In this document: one piece after another, positions 25,701 through 40,700 of the stretch
How the letters are laid out: every line of letters starts with the position of its first letter
How positions within the stretch are numbered: position 1 is the stretch's first letter
DNA from: Verrucomicrobiota bacterium
GTDB taxonomy: Bacteria > Verrucomicrobiota > Verrucomicrobiia > Verrucomicrobiales > Verrucomicrobiaceae
NCBI GenBank assembly: GCA_017301975.1
Contig: JAFLEI010000023.1
Location: 1-64,000, forward strand
Reading direction: 5' to 3'
DNA length: 64,000 nucleotides
The notes under the pieces: model-generated
What the model saw: the letters and a program-made list of their open reading frames with translations, nothing else
What the model was told of the DNA's origin: nothing
The model's database searches: none
Made by a program: the position numbers and the translations under genes

Positions 25701-28700
25701 ACCGCGCACGTTTTGGCAGCGAAGGCACCGAGGCTTTCGGCTCGCTCACCCTCGCTCAGGGGGCCAGCGTGATCGATGTGGCCGCTCCCGGCACCGGCAT
25801 CAACAGTTCCACCGCCACCTTCACCAGCCTCACGCAGGAGGCCGGATCGCACGGTACCCTGCGCTTCTTCAACGTCACCGGCAACTACGGCAACAGCACC
25901 GCCCGCGTGTTCTTTGACAACATCAACGGCGTCAGTGCCGCCACGGTGGGCGCAGGCCTCACCAACGACATCATCGGCGGCTGGGCCGTGGTGGAGCGTG
26001 AATTCGCCAGCTACAACCCCGGCACCGGTGTCGGAGCCCTGAATTCCGCAGGCTACGCAGGCTATTCCACCCGCGACATCAACTCGGGCATCGCCACGGA
26101 CAACATTCGCCTGGCCTATGCAGCCGTGACTTCCACCGGAGTCGTTGGCAAAAATCAGCTCACCGTCGCCACCACCGCAGGTCTGCAGGTTGGAGACGCC
26201 GTCCTCGGCTCCGGCATCCCCGTGGGCGCGGTCGTGACTTCCATCATTGATGGGAACAACTTCACCATCGACCAAAACCTGGGCACCGCCAACCCCACGC
26301 TCACCCTGCCGCAGACGGTGACCCTCACGGGCAACCGCACGATCAACAGCCTCGCCATGGTGGTGTCCGGCAACAGCACGCTGGACCTCGGCGGCTTCAC
26401 CCTGAACCTCGCCAGCGGCGGCCTGATCGCCTCCCAGGGCTTCGACTTGATCAACCCCACCGTCAATGTGGTGACCAGCTCCACCTCGAGCAACACCGTG
26501 CTGCTGGCTTCCATGCCCAACACCCTGACCATTGGTTCCTCGATTCTGGGCAGCACGGTGACGGCCATCAACGGCCTGACCATCACCCTCGCCTCCAATG
26601 CCAGCGCCAACATTGCCGCTTCGACGGCGGTCAACTTCGTCAGTTCCCTGGTCATGCCCATCGTCATTGGCAACGGCAACCTCACCGCAGGCGCCGGCGC
26701 GGCCGACCTCTACCTCCACGCGCTGGGCTACGTGAATGGCAACGGCAATGTGTATGGCCGCAATGTGTTCGTCGGCGCCAACATCGTGGACAACGGCACC
26801 GGCCCGGTGACCCTCGTCATCGATGGCACGGAAGGCCGTGGCGTGACGGGCGGTCTCCTCAGTGGCTACCGCACCAACCAGGTGGTGCTCTCCGGCAACA
26901 ACACCTACTCCGGCGGCACCTACGTGAATGCCGGCTTCGTCGTGGCGAACTCCACCACGGGCCGGGCCTTCGGCTCTGGCAATGTCACCATCACCGGCGG
27001 CGGCAGCACCAACGGCAGCACCTTCCAGGAGCGCACCACCACGGTGATGCTCGGCGCCGCAGACCAGATCAACACCACCGCCACGCTGAACATGCTGGGC
27101 GGCAGTGTCTTTGAGCTCAACAACTTCAACCAGACCCTCGGCGGCCTGGTGTTTGACAACACCGGCGGCAACAGCCCGACGGTGTTTCTGGGCGACGGGG
27201 TGCTGACCCTGAATGGCAATGTCACCGCCACCTCCACCAACCTCGGCGCGGTCTCCACCATCGCCGGCGCTGGCATTGTGGTTACCGGCACCATCGGCTC
27301 CAACCTCGTGACCCTGGTCTCCGGCAACATGTCCAACCTGGCCGTTGGTTCTCCGATGGTCGGAGGCAATTTCGCCGGGGGCACCGTCGTCACCGGCATC
27401 TCCGGAACCAAGATCACGCTGTCTGCCAATGCCATCAACGGCAACGCAGGCGCAGGCTTCAGCAATTTCGTCAGCTACACCACCAGCGGCACTGTCGCTC
27501 TCGGCGCAGGCAGCCACACCTTTGACATCGCTCCCGTGATGGCCAATGGCGTGAACCTCGCCCCGCTGCTTTCCACCCTGAACATCGCCAGCGTGATGAC
27601 CGGCAACGCCAGCATCATCAAGACAGGGGCGGGACTCCTGCAGCTCAGCGCGGCCAACACCTTCACCGGCGGCGTCAGCATGCAGAACGGCAGTCTTCTT
27701 TTCAGCACCGGCAGCGTCTACAATGCCGGCACGCCGGGAGTCGTGAGCGCCGGCCCGATCGGTTCAGGCACCCTCACCATGTCTGGCAGCAACAATCTCA
27801 CCCTCCTCTCCAGCACCAGCCTGTCGATCGGCAATGCGGTGACCTTTGATGCGGGTTTCTCCGGTGAGTTCAGGTTCGACAGCACCGTGTCCACCGGCAC
27901 CAACCTGACCCTCAGCGGTCTGGTGACCCTGCCCGGCGCGGTCACCATCAACGTCATCAATCCCGGCATGACGGCCGCCCTCGGCCAGATCACCCGCGTG
28001 GGCCCGAACGGCAATATCGTGATCAACAAGACCGGCCTCGGCACCCTTTCCCTCGGGGCAGTGACCGCAGGCAACTCGATCACCCTGAACATGAACGGCG
28101 GCAATCTCTCGCTGCTCAACGACGGTGACGGCACCGGCTCCCGCCAGGTGATCGACAGCGCCATCACGGTCGTTTCCACCCAGGCCCTGAATCTGACCGT
28201 GGGCCGTGCCGGTACGGTGTACGCCCCGCTCTTCACCTCCGCGGCAAACAAGACGATCCAGATTGCAGGCTCCACCGGCACCACCTTCACCAACGGCGTT
28301 CTGTCAGTGACCAACAACGTGGGCTACGGACTGGAAATCACCAGCAACGTCACGCTGGGCGCCAATCAGGCCATCAACGTCAGCGCGGCATCCGCCTCCA
28401 CGCAGATCCAGGGGCTCACGCTCTCGGGTGTTGTCTCAGGCCCTTCCGGAATCACGAAAGTGGGCGCGGGTGCTCTGGTTCTTGGCAATGCCTCCAACAG
28501 CTTCACCGGTTTGATCGACATCCAGGGCGGCATTGTGGCCGTCTCCTCGAATGGGGCGCTGGGCAACGCCTCCAATAATATCTTGCTCAATGTGAACGCC
28601 GCCACCGGCGTCGGACTGCGCGCCACCGGCACCTTTGCCACCAGCCGCCTCATCACCTTGAACCAGGCCAGCAACGCCATCGAAGTGACGGCCGGGAACA

Positions 28701-31700
28701 CGCTGACCCTGAACACCGCCTTCGGCCTGGGTTCGGTTTCCAACGCCCTGCAGAAAAATGACAACGGCACGCTGGAGCTGAACGCCAGCAACAGCACCTG
28801 GACCGGCATCCTCACCATCGCCGCAGGCGCGGTCAAAGTCTCCAATGCCAGCGCGCTCGGCACGGTGGCTGGCGGCACGGTTGTCACCGGCTCCGGCGCG
28901 GCGCTGCAGCTCAACAACGTCAGCATCGGTGCCGAGCCCCTGAGCATCAACGGCTCCGGCATCAACAACGGGGGCGCTCTCCAAGCTGTTTCCGGAACCA
29001 ACGTTTACGCCGGCGCCATCACACTCACCAACGCCACCACCGCCCCCACCACCATCGGAGCGGACAGCGGGACCACCCTCACTCTCACCGGCGGAATCTC
29101 CGGGGCGCAGAACCTCATCTTCGCTGGTGCGGGCAACATCACCAGCACCACCGTCGGCATCGGCGGCGTCGCCTCCATCACCAAGATGGGCAGCGGCATG
29201 TTCACCCTCGGAGTGACCAGCGGATCGTTTGGCGGCAGTCTCATCATCAGCGAGGGCACCTTCCGCATCAATTCGGGCGTCACCATCGGCGGCACGGGCA
29301 CCATTTTGGTCCAGGGCCCTTCCGGGGTGCTGGATCTTCAGGGGGGGCTTGCCCACATGACGGGAGCACGCGCTTTGACCCTCACCGGCGGCACGGTCAA
29401 CATCTCCGGCGCCACGGGCTCGTCCCAGGTTCTCGGGACGCTGACCACCAACCGCGGCATGACCAACATCATCAATTTTGGCGCTGCCACCGGCACGAAC
29501 ACGCTGACCTTCAGCAACCTGGTGCTCAACGGTGACTCCAGCCTCAATTTCACCGGCACGCTGAACTCCACCACCAACAAAATCGTCTTCAGCAGCACGC
29601 CCGGCATGATCAACAGCATCATCCAGCGCGCCCTGGTCAACGGCACCGACTTCGCCACCTACAACGGCAGCGGCGGCAGCGGCAACGTTCAGGCATTCAC
29701 CGCCTACAATACCTCCAACAGCATCGACAGCCTCGGTTCCACCAGCAATGCCACGCTGCTCCTGACCTCTGCCAACCCCACCTTCACGGGCAGCACCAAC
29801 CGCGCAGCCAATGCGATCAAGCTCAGCGGCTCCGGCATCAATCTGGGCGGAGACCTCACCGCTCAGGGGGTCACCCTCACTCTGTCCGCAGGCGCCATTC
29901 TCAACGTCGGCGGTAACAATGTGATCAATGTCCCCCGCCTGAATTTCGTGAACCCGGGCAACAACAATGCCGCCACCCAGGCTTATGTGGCCGTGGGTGA
30001 CACGACCACGCTGACCATCAACAGTCTGCTGACCGGCGGTGCCGGATTCGTCAAGGATCTGCCTGGCACCCTGATCCTCAACGCGCCCGCAAATCGCGCC
30101 GGCGTGGCCAACATCAGCGGCCAGATCCTGACTGGCAACTTCGTGATCAATGCCGGCAAGGTTGTGCTCGGCGGCGGCAACAACACCCTGACCCCCAACC
30201 AGTTCCTCATCGTCGCCACGGGCGCCACGCTGGACCTCAACGGCACCTCCCAGTTTGCCTTCGGCACACGCGGAGACAGCGCCTCTCTGCAGGGCAATGC
30301 CGGCACCTTCACCAACAGCAGCGCCAGCAAGGCAGCCCTCATCCTGGGCGCGGACAACGGCGGCTTCAACTTTGGCGGCGTGATCAAGCAGGAGGTCGGC
30401 GCAGGTGCCATGAGCTTCCTCAAGAGCAGCCCGCAGCAGTACAACTTCCTCAACGCAAACACCTACAGCGGTGCCACCGTCTTTGCTGGCGGCGTCAATG
30501 TGCTGGCAGACGGCGGCATGCTGACCAACACCTCCTCGATCGGCGTCAACTACGCCTACTTCCGGCTGGACGACAATGTCAACTTCACCCTGGCCAACCG
30601 CGTGAACATCAATGCCGACATCACCCTGAAGGGCGGCTCTCTGGTTTATCAAGGACGCACCCAGACCGAGACTTCCCAGTCTGTCGGCAATGTCATCCTG
30701 GCCGAAGGCTACAACATGATCCAGTCCGCCAACGGCGGCACCGGCATCAATTCAGCCACCTTCAACATCCTCTCGCTCTCACGCACTGCCGGTTCGACCG
30801 CCACGCTGCGTCTGCCTGACAACGGCATCGGCGCCATTGGAAACAACGGACGCATCCTCATCACCACCCTCAACGGGGTCCTCACCAGCACCAACACCGG
30901 CGGCGTCAACATCAACAGCGGCGGTCTGGTCAATGGCCTCATCGGACCGTGGGCCGTCGTGGACCGTGAATTCGCCAGCTACATCGCCGATCTCGGCGTC
31001 GGGCGCCTCAACCAGACCGGATTTGCCGGTTATTCCATCAACACGCTCAACGGCACGCCGATCGCCACGGACAACATCCGCGTCACCGCCAATGTCGGCC
31101 CTCTCCTCTCTGACACCACCATCAGCACCCTCGCCATCAATCCCAGCGGTGCTCTGGCCTCCATCGACCTCGGCGGCAAAAAGCTGACCCTCCAGGGCGG
31201 GGGACTCCTGATGGCGCTCTCCGCCGCGAACCGCAGCATTATCATCGGCAATGGCTCCATCACCGCCGGCACGCTGAACACGGACAGCGACCTCTATGTC
31301 CATGTGCTCCCCTACGGCCAGCTCGGCTCCTCCACGGTGATCAATGCAGACATCACCAACAACGGCACCGGCAAAGTCCGCCTGATCATGTCGGGCAGCG
31401 ACGGCCAGGCCAATCTCACGCTCAACGGCACCAACACCTACACCGGCGGTACTGTGATCAATGGCGGTGTGCTGATCATCGGCGCCACCGGCAGCATCGC
31501 AGGCGGCGGCATCACCGTCAGCGGCGGCTACCAGTCGGGCAGCGGCATCCTCGTCCAGACAGCGGGCGGTGTGATCGATTCCAGCAACCTTCTCACCATT
31601 GACGGAAACGGCATTGCGGTGCTGACCGGAACGCAGACTCTGAAGGGCCTGGTCTTCAACGGTTCCGGTGGCGGCACCGCCTCCCCCACCGTCACCTCCA

Positions 31701-34700
31701 GTGATGGCGTGCTCACCATCGGCACCTCCGGCGTCGTTTCCAATCCCTTCAATCCCGCCGCCGCACCGCTGCTCACCGGGCGTGTGGACTTTGGCACGAC
31801 GGCCAATTCCGTCACGGTCACTACCTATGATTTTGACGGTTTCACCAATTTTGCCCCGACCACCCCAGGGCTTGTTCTTGGCGGTCTGGTGGGCTCGGGC
31901 GGCGGGATCACCAAGTATGGTGCCGGCGTGCTTCAGATCAACCAGTCGGCCTTTACCGGCACGCTCACCGTGGTCAACGGCAACATTCAGTCCGGTGCCT
32001 TCAACAGCGGTTCGCGCTTCGCCACCCTCGACCTGCAGGCGGGCACCTCGCTCAATCTCAACGGCCAGACCACCCTCTGGGGCGGTTTGTCCGGCAGTGG
32101 CTCCATCTTTAACAGCGTGGCCAACGCCCCGACCCTCACGGTGGGCTACAACAACAGCGACACGACCTTCTCCGGGCAGATCAACCGCTTCAACGACGGC
32201 GTGCCAAATTCAGTCTTTCTCACCAAGGTCGGTACCGGCAACCTGACCATCACCGGCACGCAGAATGCCCTCAACGGTTCCTCCGGCACTTTCACGATCG
32301 CCGCAGGCACCGTCACCTACAGCGGGGCTGGCACCGCGTTGATGCCTGCCACGACCGTCTGGAAGGGTGGCACGCTGGTGCTGGACAACACCCTCACCAA
32401 CCTCAACAACCGCCTCGCCTCCCCCCTCACCGGCACGCCCAGCTCCACGCTCAACATCAGCGGCGGCACGCTCAACATCCTTGGCAATGCCAGCGCCGCC
32501 ACCGTTGAAAACCTGACCACTCTCACCGTGGCCAATGGCGCCGGTGCCATCAACCTCCTGCCCACCGCCACTCAGGGCATCCTCGTCAACGTGACCAACC
32601 TGTCCGGCCTCAGCACCGGTGGCAGCCTGGTTCTGCGCAGCAACTTCAATGCCGTCGGCGTCACCGGTTCCGCCGCCGGGTTTGGCAATATTTTCGTCAG
32701 CAGCTATCCCAACATCGGCGGGCAGGCCACCACCGGCAACGGCAACGGCACCGCCCTCATGGTCATCCGCCCTGACGTCATTGGCCAGGCCTCGGGCAAG
32801 GTCACGGTGACCAGCAGTGCCATCGATTCAAACACGGTCACAGTCAGCAGCGTCCCTGCCTACCTGGGCGTGGGATCATCGCTGCTGGGACAGACGGTGG
32901 TGAGCATCAGCGGTACGACCATCACCCTTTCCGGAGATGCCAATCAGGCCATCAGTTCCGCCACGGACGTCGGCTATGACGGCTCTTACTCGTTCGTCAC
33001 CCGCGACAGCGTTTCGGGCTACCTGCGCCCCCTCGCCGAAAATGAAATGAGCACCACTCTGGCGAACCTCTCCCAGAACAATTTCTCCCTCAACTACAAC
33101 GGCACCATCACCTCTGACCGCTCGAACGTCAACAGCGTGCGCTTGATGAGCGGTGGCGGGATCGGGCTTGCCTCCTCCGCCGGCTACACGGTGGACGCCT
33201 TTGGCATCAATTCCCGCTGGGGTGGCAATCTGGCCCAGGGCGGCGTGCTCACGGAATTCGTGCGGACCGGCGGCATCATTGCCTTGGAAGGCAACACCGG
33301 CATCACCACCTCGGGCCTCGGTTCCTACACCGGCTGGATGAACATCTTCGTCATGGGTGACAACACCACCCTCAATATCAGCAGCATCCTGTGGAATATC
33401 TCGGGCGGCATTGTGAAGGCTGGTTCCGGCACGCTCAACCTCAGCACTCGCGGCTACAATTACGGCACCACGATTGTGAACGAAGGCACGCTCATCCTCA
33501 GCGGCGCGGACAACTCGGTCGGTGTCGTGAGGCCTGATCTCACCACCGGCGCCATTACGGCCGCCTACACCCATCTTTATGTGAACGGCGGGAAGCTCGA
33601 CCTCAACGGCGGCAGCGCGATGGTCGGCAATCTCGGCACCGCCAACTCCCTCCCCGTCGGTGGCGAGATCACCAACAGCTCCAGCAAGGAAGTCATGCTG
33701 ACGACCACCACCGGCAGCCTCACCTTCGGCGGCAGCCTCACCGGCAATCTGGGTCTCACCAAGACGGGCAACAGCACCCTGAACCTGAGCAACTTCAACA
33801 CCTACACCGGCGCCACCGTCGTGCGCGGCAACACCCTCAACTTGCAGGACAGCGGCACGCTCTCCGGCACCTCCTCCGTCTCGGTCAAGTATTCCGCCCT
33901 GCAGTGGGACAACCGCGGCCTCAATCCGCTGGACGCCTCCAACCCCGTGCGCATCTCCGCCAATGTCCCGCTCAGCCTCATGGGCGGCACCTTCACCATT
34001 CAGGGCGGCGGCTCGGCAGACACCACCGTGGCGTTTGACAACGTGAGCATCCTGCGCGGCGGCAGCATCATCAATGTGTTCCCGGCCGTAAACGCCGGCA
34101 GCACGGTGCAGCTCACCATCGGCAACCTCATCCGCAACGACGCGGATCGCAGTGTGATCAACTTCGTCTCCAACGTCGGCATGGGCGGCACCGGCAACAA
34201 CAACAACGCCAGCGTGCTCCTTTCCACCATCAATGGCGTGGGCTTCTCGCAGTCACAGCTTACCAACAAGCTCATCGGCGGCTGGGCCGTGGTCAATGGC
34301 AACAGCTTTGCCACCTATCTGGACGGCGTCGGCGTCGGCGAGCTCGGTTCCACCGTCGGCGGGAATATTTTCGCCGGTGGCAATGCCTTCCAGGCGTATG
34401 ACGGCTTCGATCTCAGCGCCTCCACCACGCAGGCCACTTACAACATCAATGACAGCTCCAACCGCACGTTGACGCTCTCCAAGACGGTCAACTCCCTGAG
34501 AAGCGGCGGCGGCACCATCACCCTCGGCAACAGCACCACCGCCGTCACCCTGGATCTCGCCATGGGCTTGCTCACCAACACCGGCGGCATGGCCATCGTT
34601 TCCGGCAATGCGGCCTCGGCGCTGACCTCCAGCGGTTCTGACCTGTTTGTCTTTGTCAATCAGGGCACCACTTCGCTGAACACCAAGATCACCGGCAACA

Positions 34701-37700
34701 TCGGCCTGGTGAAGAGCGGAGGCGGCGCTCTCACGCTCTCCCCCGGCAGCGGCGTCTCCAATAATTACACGGGCACCACCTACGTCAATCAGGGCACTCT
34801 GAACCTCAATGGCTCGGCGGGCACCATCGTCATTCCGGGAGATCTGGTCATCAACAACGCCACGGTGACGATGTCCAACGGCAACATGTTCAATGCCACC
34901 ACCGGCCAGATCGCCGCCACCAGCAATGTGACGCTCAACGGCGGCTCCACGCTGAACCTCTTCAACTACTCCGGCGCCACCACCACCACGCTGAACAGTC
35001 TTGTCTTCAGCAATGACGGCGGCACCGTCAATCCTGCCGTGAGATTCAACGCCCCCGGCGCTCTTCACACTCTGGTGCTCTCTGCCACCAACGCCATCAC
35101 CGTGGTCAATGACAACACGGGAACCACCCCCCTGATCGCCGCCGCCACCAACAGCGCCGCCAACTCGCTGCTGAAATTCACCGCCGCCGCCCCCGTCATC
35201 GACGTCTCCGGCCTCTCCCCCGTCGGTCTCGTCATCACCACCGTCATGACCACCAACGGCGGTGCCATCAACAAGGTGGGAGACGGCTCCCTCGCCCTGT
35301 TCGGCAACAGCACCTACTCCGGCGGGTTCAATCTCAAAGAAGGCACGCTCATTTTCGGCATCAACACCTCCGGCGCTCCAGGTGCGCTGACTGGCGGGGC
35401 CATCGGTACCGGCGTCCTGACCATCGGTGGCACGAATCCGGCCGACAGCCCGGTCATTCAGGCCGCCAACCGGGTCGGATTCGCCGCGACCACCACCAAT
35501 CTCAGCGCCACCGTCACCGTCAACACCGGCAGCACTCCGAGCAGCCTCGGCCTGACTCTCGGCCAGGGTGTCGCAGGCAGCGGCATTCAGGCGGGCACCT
35601 TCATCACCGGCCTCGGCGCGACGACCTTCACCATGTCGAACGTGGAGTACAGCAACAACACCAACAACTCGCTGCGTGTGTCCACCGTCGTCGGCAATGC
35701 CGTCAACCTGGTGGGCAATTTCACCTTCGGCGGTGACAGCCCGACATGGTCGGCCGCATATGACCTGACCTTGACCGGCGGTGTGAATCTCGGCAACGCC
35801 ACACGCACCATCACGGTGTCCAGTCCGTTTGGCACCGGCTACATCAGCGGCAAGGTCACCAGCGGCGCGGGCAGCGTCGGTCTGATCAAAGACGGCGCCG
35901 GTGTTCTGGTGCTGGCCAACAGCGGCAACGACTGGACGGGCGCCACCGTCATCAATGGCGGTGTCCTGGTCCTGGGCACTTACGCGGCAGGCACCAACGA
36001 CCTCGTCATCCCGGACAATTCCGCTGTCTCCATCGCTGCAGGGGCCATGCTCGACATGGCGGGTCGCAGCGAAACCATCGGCTCCCTCTCCGGTGCCGGT
36101 GTCGTCATCAACTCGCACCATGACCTGAGCGGCTTCACCAATCTCACTTCGACCCTGACGGTGGGCAGAGACAACACGAACACGGAATTCTCCGGTGTTC
36201 TGACCTCGGTCACCACGAACCGTCTCGCCCTGACCAAGGAAGGCACGGGAACGCTCACTCTCAGCGGCAGCTTCAGCAACTACGCAGGCATCACCACCAT
36301 CAACGGCGGCGCGATCAGCGTGAAGACCCTGGGCAACGGCGGATCTGTGTCCGGCATCGGCGCCGCCAGCAATGCGGCGTCCAATCTTGTGCTCAACGGC
36401 GGCACCCTCAAGTACACCGGCGTGGCGACCTCCACCGACCGTTCCCTGACCATCGGCTCCGGCGGTGCCACGATTGATGCCTCCGGCCTCGGCGCGCTGT
36501 CAATCGTGACAGGAACAGTGACCACCCTTGCCTATGGCACCAGCAACGAGGCACGCAGCCTGACCCTCACCGGCACCGCGAACTCCACCCTCGTCAATCT
36601 CTTTGGCAAGATCATCGCCGACAACGGCAGCGGGAAGACCACTCTGACCAAAAACGGCACCAACACCTGGGCGCTGAACGCCGCCAACACCTACACGGGG
36701 GCCACGGCCGTCAATGCAGGCGCTCTGTCACTGACGGGCGGCTCCCTCTCCAACACGGCCATCAGCGTCGCAAACGGCGCCACCCTCTCGGTTCTGACCA
36801 CGGGTGCCTATTCCGCCGGTTCAACGGCCACCGCCGCTGCAGGTGCCAGCCTGAACCTCGGCGCTGGATCCACCTTCACCATGGCGAACAACGACTCGGC
36901 TGGCACCTTCAGCCTGCTGCAGGGCTCCTCCTTCGTCGGCTCCGGTCTGACCATCGGCTCCACCAACGTGAACGACCCCAAGGTGCGCATGCTGTTTGAC
37001 ATCGGCAGCGGTTCCAACAGCACGGACACCATTGTGGTTTCCCGTGGCGTCACCCTGAATCAAAGCGGCGCCACCATCGCCATTCTCCCACAGTCGGGTA
37101 TTGGCAGCCTGACCATCGGCCAGCATGACCTCATCACCTTCCTCTCGGGTGGCTTGACCGCCAATGGAACTCTGACCCTCCTCAACAACGCCCTCATTCT
37201 CGGGGCGAACGGTTACAATCTCGCCCTGCAGCAGCTTGCAGACAGAATCGTGCTCAACGTCACCACTGCCACCTTCCAGGACGCCTACTGGAAAGGCGCC
37301 TCGGATACTTCCTGGGACACCTCGGCCAACTGGTTCACCACCGCCGCTGGCACGACTCAGCTCGTCGGCATCCCCGGAGCGTTCACCAACGTGTACTTCA
37401 ATACGACGGGAGTGACGAGCAGCTTCAACACCTCGCTGCTGACGGACCGCACCATCGCCAGCCTCAACTTCCTTTCCGGGGCCACGGGCAGCATCACCAT
37501 CTCCAACAACACCCTGACCCTCATCGGCGCAGGCATCACCACGCAGTCCGGCACCGGCGCACACACCATCAACAGCAATGTACGCATCCTCTCCAACCAG
37601 ACTTGGACGATCAATTCGGCCAACGCGCTGACGGTCAATGGTGTCCTGAGTGACGACCTCTTCGGCTTCAGCCTTACCAAGGCCGGCACCGGCACCCTGC

Positions 37701-40700
37701 TGCTTAATAACGCCAGCAACACCTACTCCGGCGCCACCGTCATCACAGGCGGCGTGCTCGCCGTCACCTCCCTTGCCAACGGCGGTTCTGCCAGCGGCAT
37801 CGGCATCTCCGGGGATGAAGCGGCCAATCTGGTCATCAACGGCGGCACCCTGCGCTACGTCAATACCTCTGGCACTGCGTCCAGCACCTCACGCCTCTTC
37901 TCCCTCGGTCTCGGCTCTTCAGGCAACAAGATCGAAGCTTCCGGCACCTACATCGACGGCACTCACACCGGCGCTCTCAGCTTCACGGGCACCGGAGCCA
38001 TGGCATTCGTTGGCGGCGCCGGGGCGCGCACGCTCACTCTTGGCGGCACCAACACCGGGCTCAACACCCTCGTCCTGGCACTTGGGGATTCCGCCTCAGG
38101 TGTCGCGGGCATCACCTCCCTCACCAAGACCGACAGCGGCACATGGGTGCTCGCTCCGAACAACGCCGTCGTGGGCCTCGCTGGCGTCATTGCCGGTTCG
38201 GCACCCACCGTGGTCACGCAGACCAGCACCGACGGGCTGATCATCAATCAGCTCGTCAGCGGAGCCGGCATTGCCCCCGGGACTTATATCACGGCCATCC
38301 TCAGTCCGACCAGCTTCCAGCTCAGCCAGGCGGCCGTCGTTCCGACCTCCGAAAATCTGACCATCAGTGGCGCGGACACCTCCGGCCTCGTGGTCAACAG
38401 CACCAAGACAGATGCCGATGGCACGGTCAACCCGAGCGGCGCCTACACCGTCACCAGCATCCTTCCTTCAGACACCATGACCGTGAGCTGGAATGGCGAA
38501 ACGCTCACCGTCTCCGTGCCAGACACCTCCGGCCTCGTGGTTGGCTCCACGGTGGACCGGACCGGCGCCGCTGATCCCAATGGCATCTACACCATTTCCA
38601 GCATCGACTCCGACAACGGCAGCATCGTCATCAGCACCCCTCCTGCCAACGTCACGCTCACCGGCGTGAGCACCGCAGGTCTGAGCGTCGGCACCCGCGT
38701 GGACGCCCAGGGCAATCCAGATGTCAACGGACTCTACACCGTCGCCAGCATCCAGGCGCCAAACAGCTTCGTCATCACCGCTCCGGTGACAGAGCAGACC
38801 TTTGTGCTCAATGCCGCGCCGGGCAACGGCTACACCGGCGTCACCACCATCACCGGCGGTGTTTTGGTCACGGACGACATCAAGCTCGGCGGCATCGCCA
38901 GCGGCATCGGCGCTTCTGCCAAGGCTGCGGGCAATCTCGTCATCAACGGCGGCACCCTGCGCTATACCGGAAGCGGCGCCACCACGGACCGCCTGTTCAC
39001 CATCGGCGGAACGAACGGCGCGACATTGGACGCATCGGGCACCGGTGCCTTGATTTTCTCCAACGGCTTCCCCTTGGCCTTCACCGGCAGCGGCACCCGC
39101 ACTCTGACCCTCACCGGCACCAGTGCTGCCTCCATCATCAATATTCTGACCCCTTCCATCTCCAATGGCGGCACCGGTCAGACGACGGCGCTGACTAAAT
39201 CAGGTTCCAACACCTGGCAGTTGGGGAATTCCAACAGCTACACCGGTGTGACGACGATCACGGGTGGTGTGCTGCAGGTCGGCGTTCTGGCCAATGGTAG
39301 TTCAAACAGCAGCATCGGGGCCTCAACCAACGCCGCCGCCAATCTGGTCATCAATGGCGGCACCCTGCGCTATACCGGCGGCACGGTCTCGACCAACCGG
39401 AGCTTCAGCATTGGCACCGCAGGCGGGACGATTGAGGCCTCAGGCACGGGTGCATTGACCCTCAGCAGCACCAGCGCCATGGGGTTCTCCGGCGCAGGCA
39501 CCCGGACCCTCACTCTTGGCGGTATTAACACGGGAGCGAACAGTCTCTCCGCCGTGATTGGTGACAATGCCGGGGCGGCGACCAGCCTGGTCAAGTCAGG
39601 AACCGGCAACTGGGTGATTTCCGCGGTCAACACCTACACGGGCACCACCACGGTGAACGGCGGCAATTTGCAGGTCGGCACCACGGCGACCCAGAGCACC
39701 GGTTTCGGAGCCACCACGGTCAACAGCGGCGGCTCTCTGTCCGGCGCCGGCATCATCAAGGGGACGCAGGGCACCCTGGCCAATACGTTCCTCGACGGCA
39801 CCAATCACGTCTTCAACAGCGGTTCCACCCTGACGCCGGGGACCGGCTTCGGCAACAACGTCGGTTCCCTGACCTTCAATGGCAATCTGACCCTGCAGAC
39901 GGGCTCCACCGCCAACTTCCAGATTGCCAGTGCCACCCTGAACGGCGGAGCCGGCCTGCTCAGCTCCCTCCTCACAGGCACCTACGACACCTTGGGCGGC
40001 TATCGTGATCTCAATCTTGCAGCCTGGGATGCCACGGCGATCACCGCCGGACGCACGGACTTCATCACCGTCAATGGCATGCTGACCTTGAGCGGCACCA
40101 CCTTTGTCGTTCAGGATCTTAACAATTACCTCACGCTGGCCACCTCCACGGGCAAGGCTCAGAGCGGTGACATCTTCAATTTGGGCAACTGGACCGGCCT
40201 CGGGGACCTCTCCACCTTCAACGTCGGTGAAAACTACCGCTCAGGCGGCACAGGCGGAGGCAATCTCCTCCTTCCCACCCTCGGCGGCGGTCTCGTCTAT
40301 GATGTGAGCCTGTTCAGCACTTATGGCATCATCCTGACCATCACCCGTCCGGGCACCATTCCCGTCTTGATGAACAACTTCAATCTTGACCGCAGCACTT
40401 CCTGGAACTCGGTGGCCGCCTGGCTGCCCTCCGCCGTGCCAAACTCGATCGGTGCCATCGTCAATCTGACGACCAACATCGGCACTTCGGTCAACTTGAA
40501 CGCCGCTCTCACTCTCGACGGCAGCAAAACCGTGGGCATTCTGGTCGTGGGTGACCAGAACAACACCAACCACTTCGAAATCGCTCAGGGCAGCGGCGGC
40601 AGCCTGATTTTCAACAACGGCGACTACGGCAAGGCCCTGCTCAGCAAAGTGCAGTCCAACAGCACCACCGTCGGCGCGGACGTGATCTCCGCCCCTGTCC

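Noticed and set aside
24065-27517. 1150-codon antisense frame in the giant gene, and others of 738 and 622 codons at 28436-30652 and 34253-36121
   Set aside because: The products are Gly/Ala/Val/Asp/Glu/His-rich and repetitive because the sense gene is repetitive. They have no start context, no domain and no signal.
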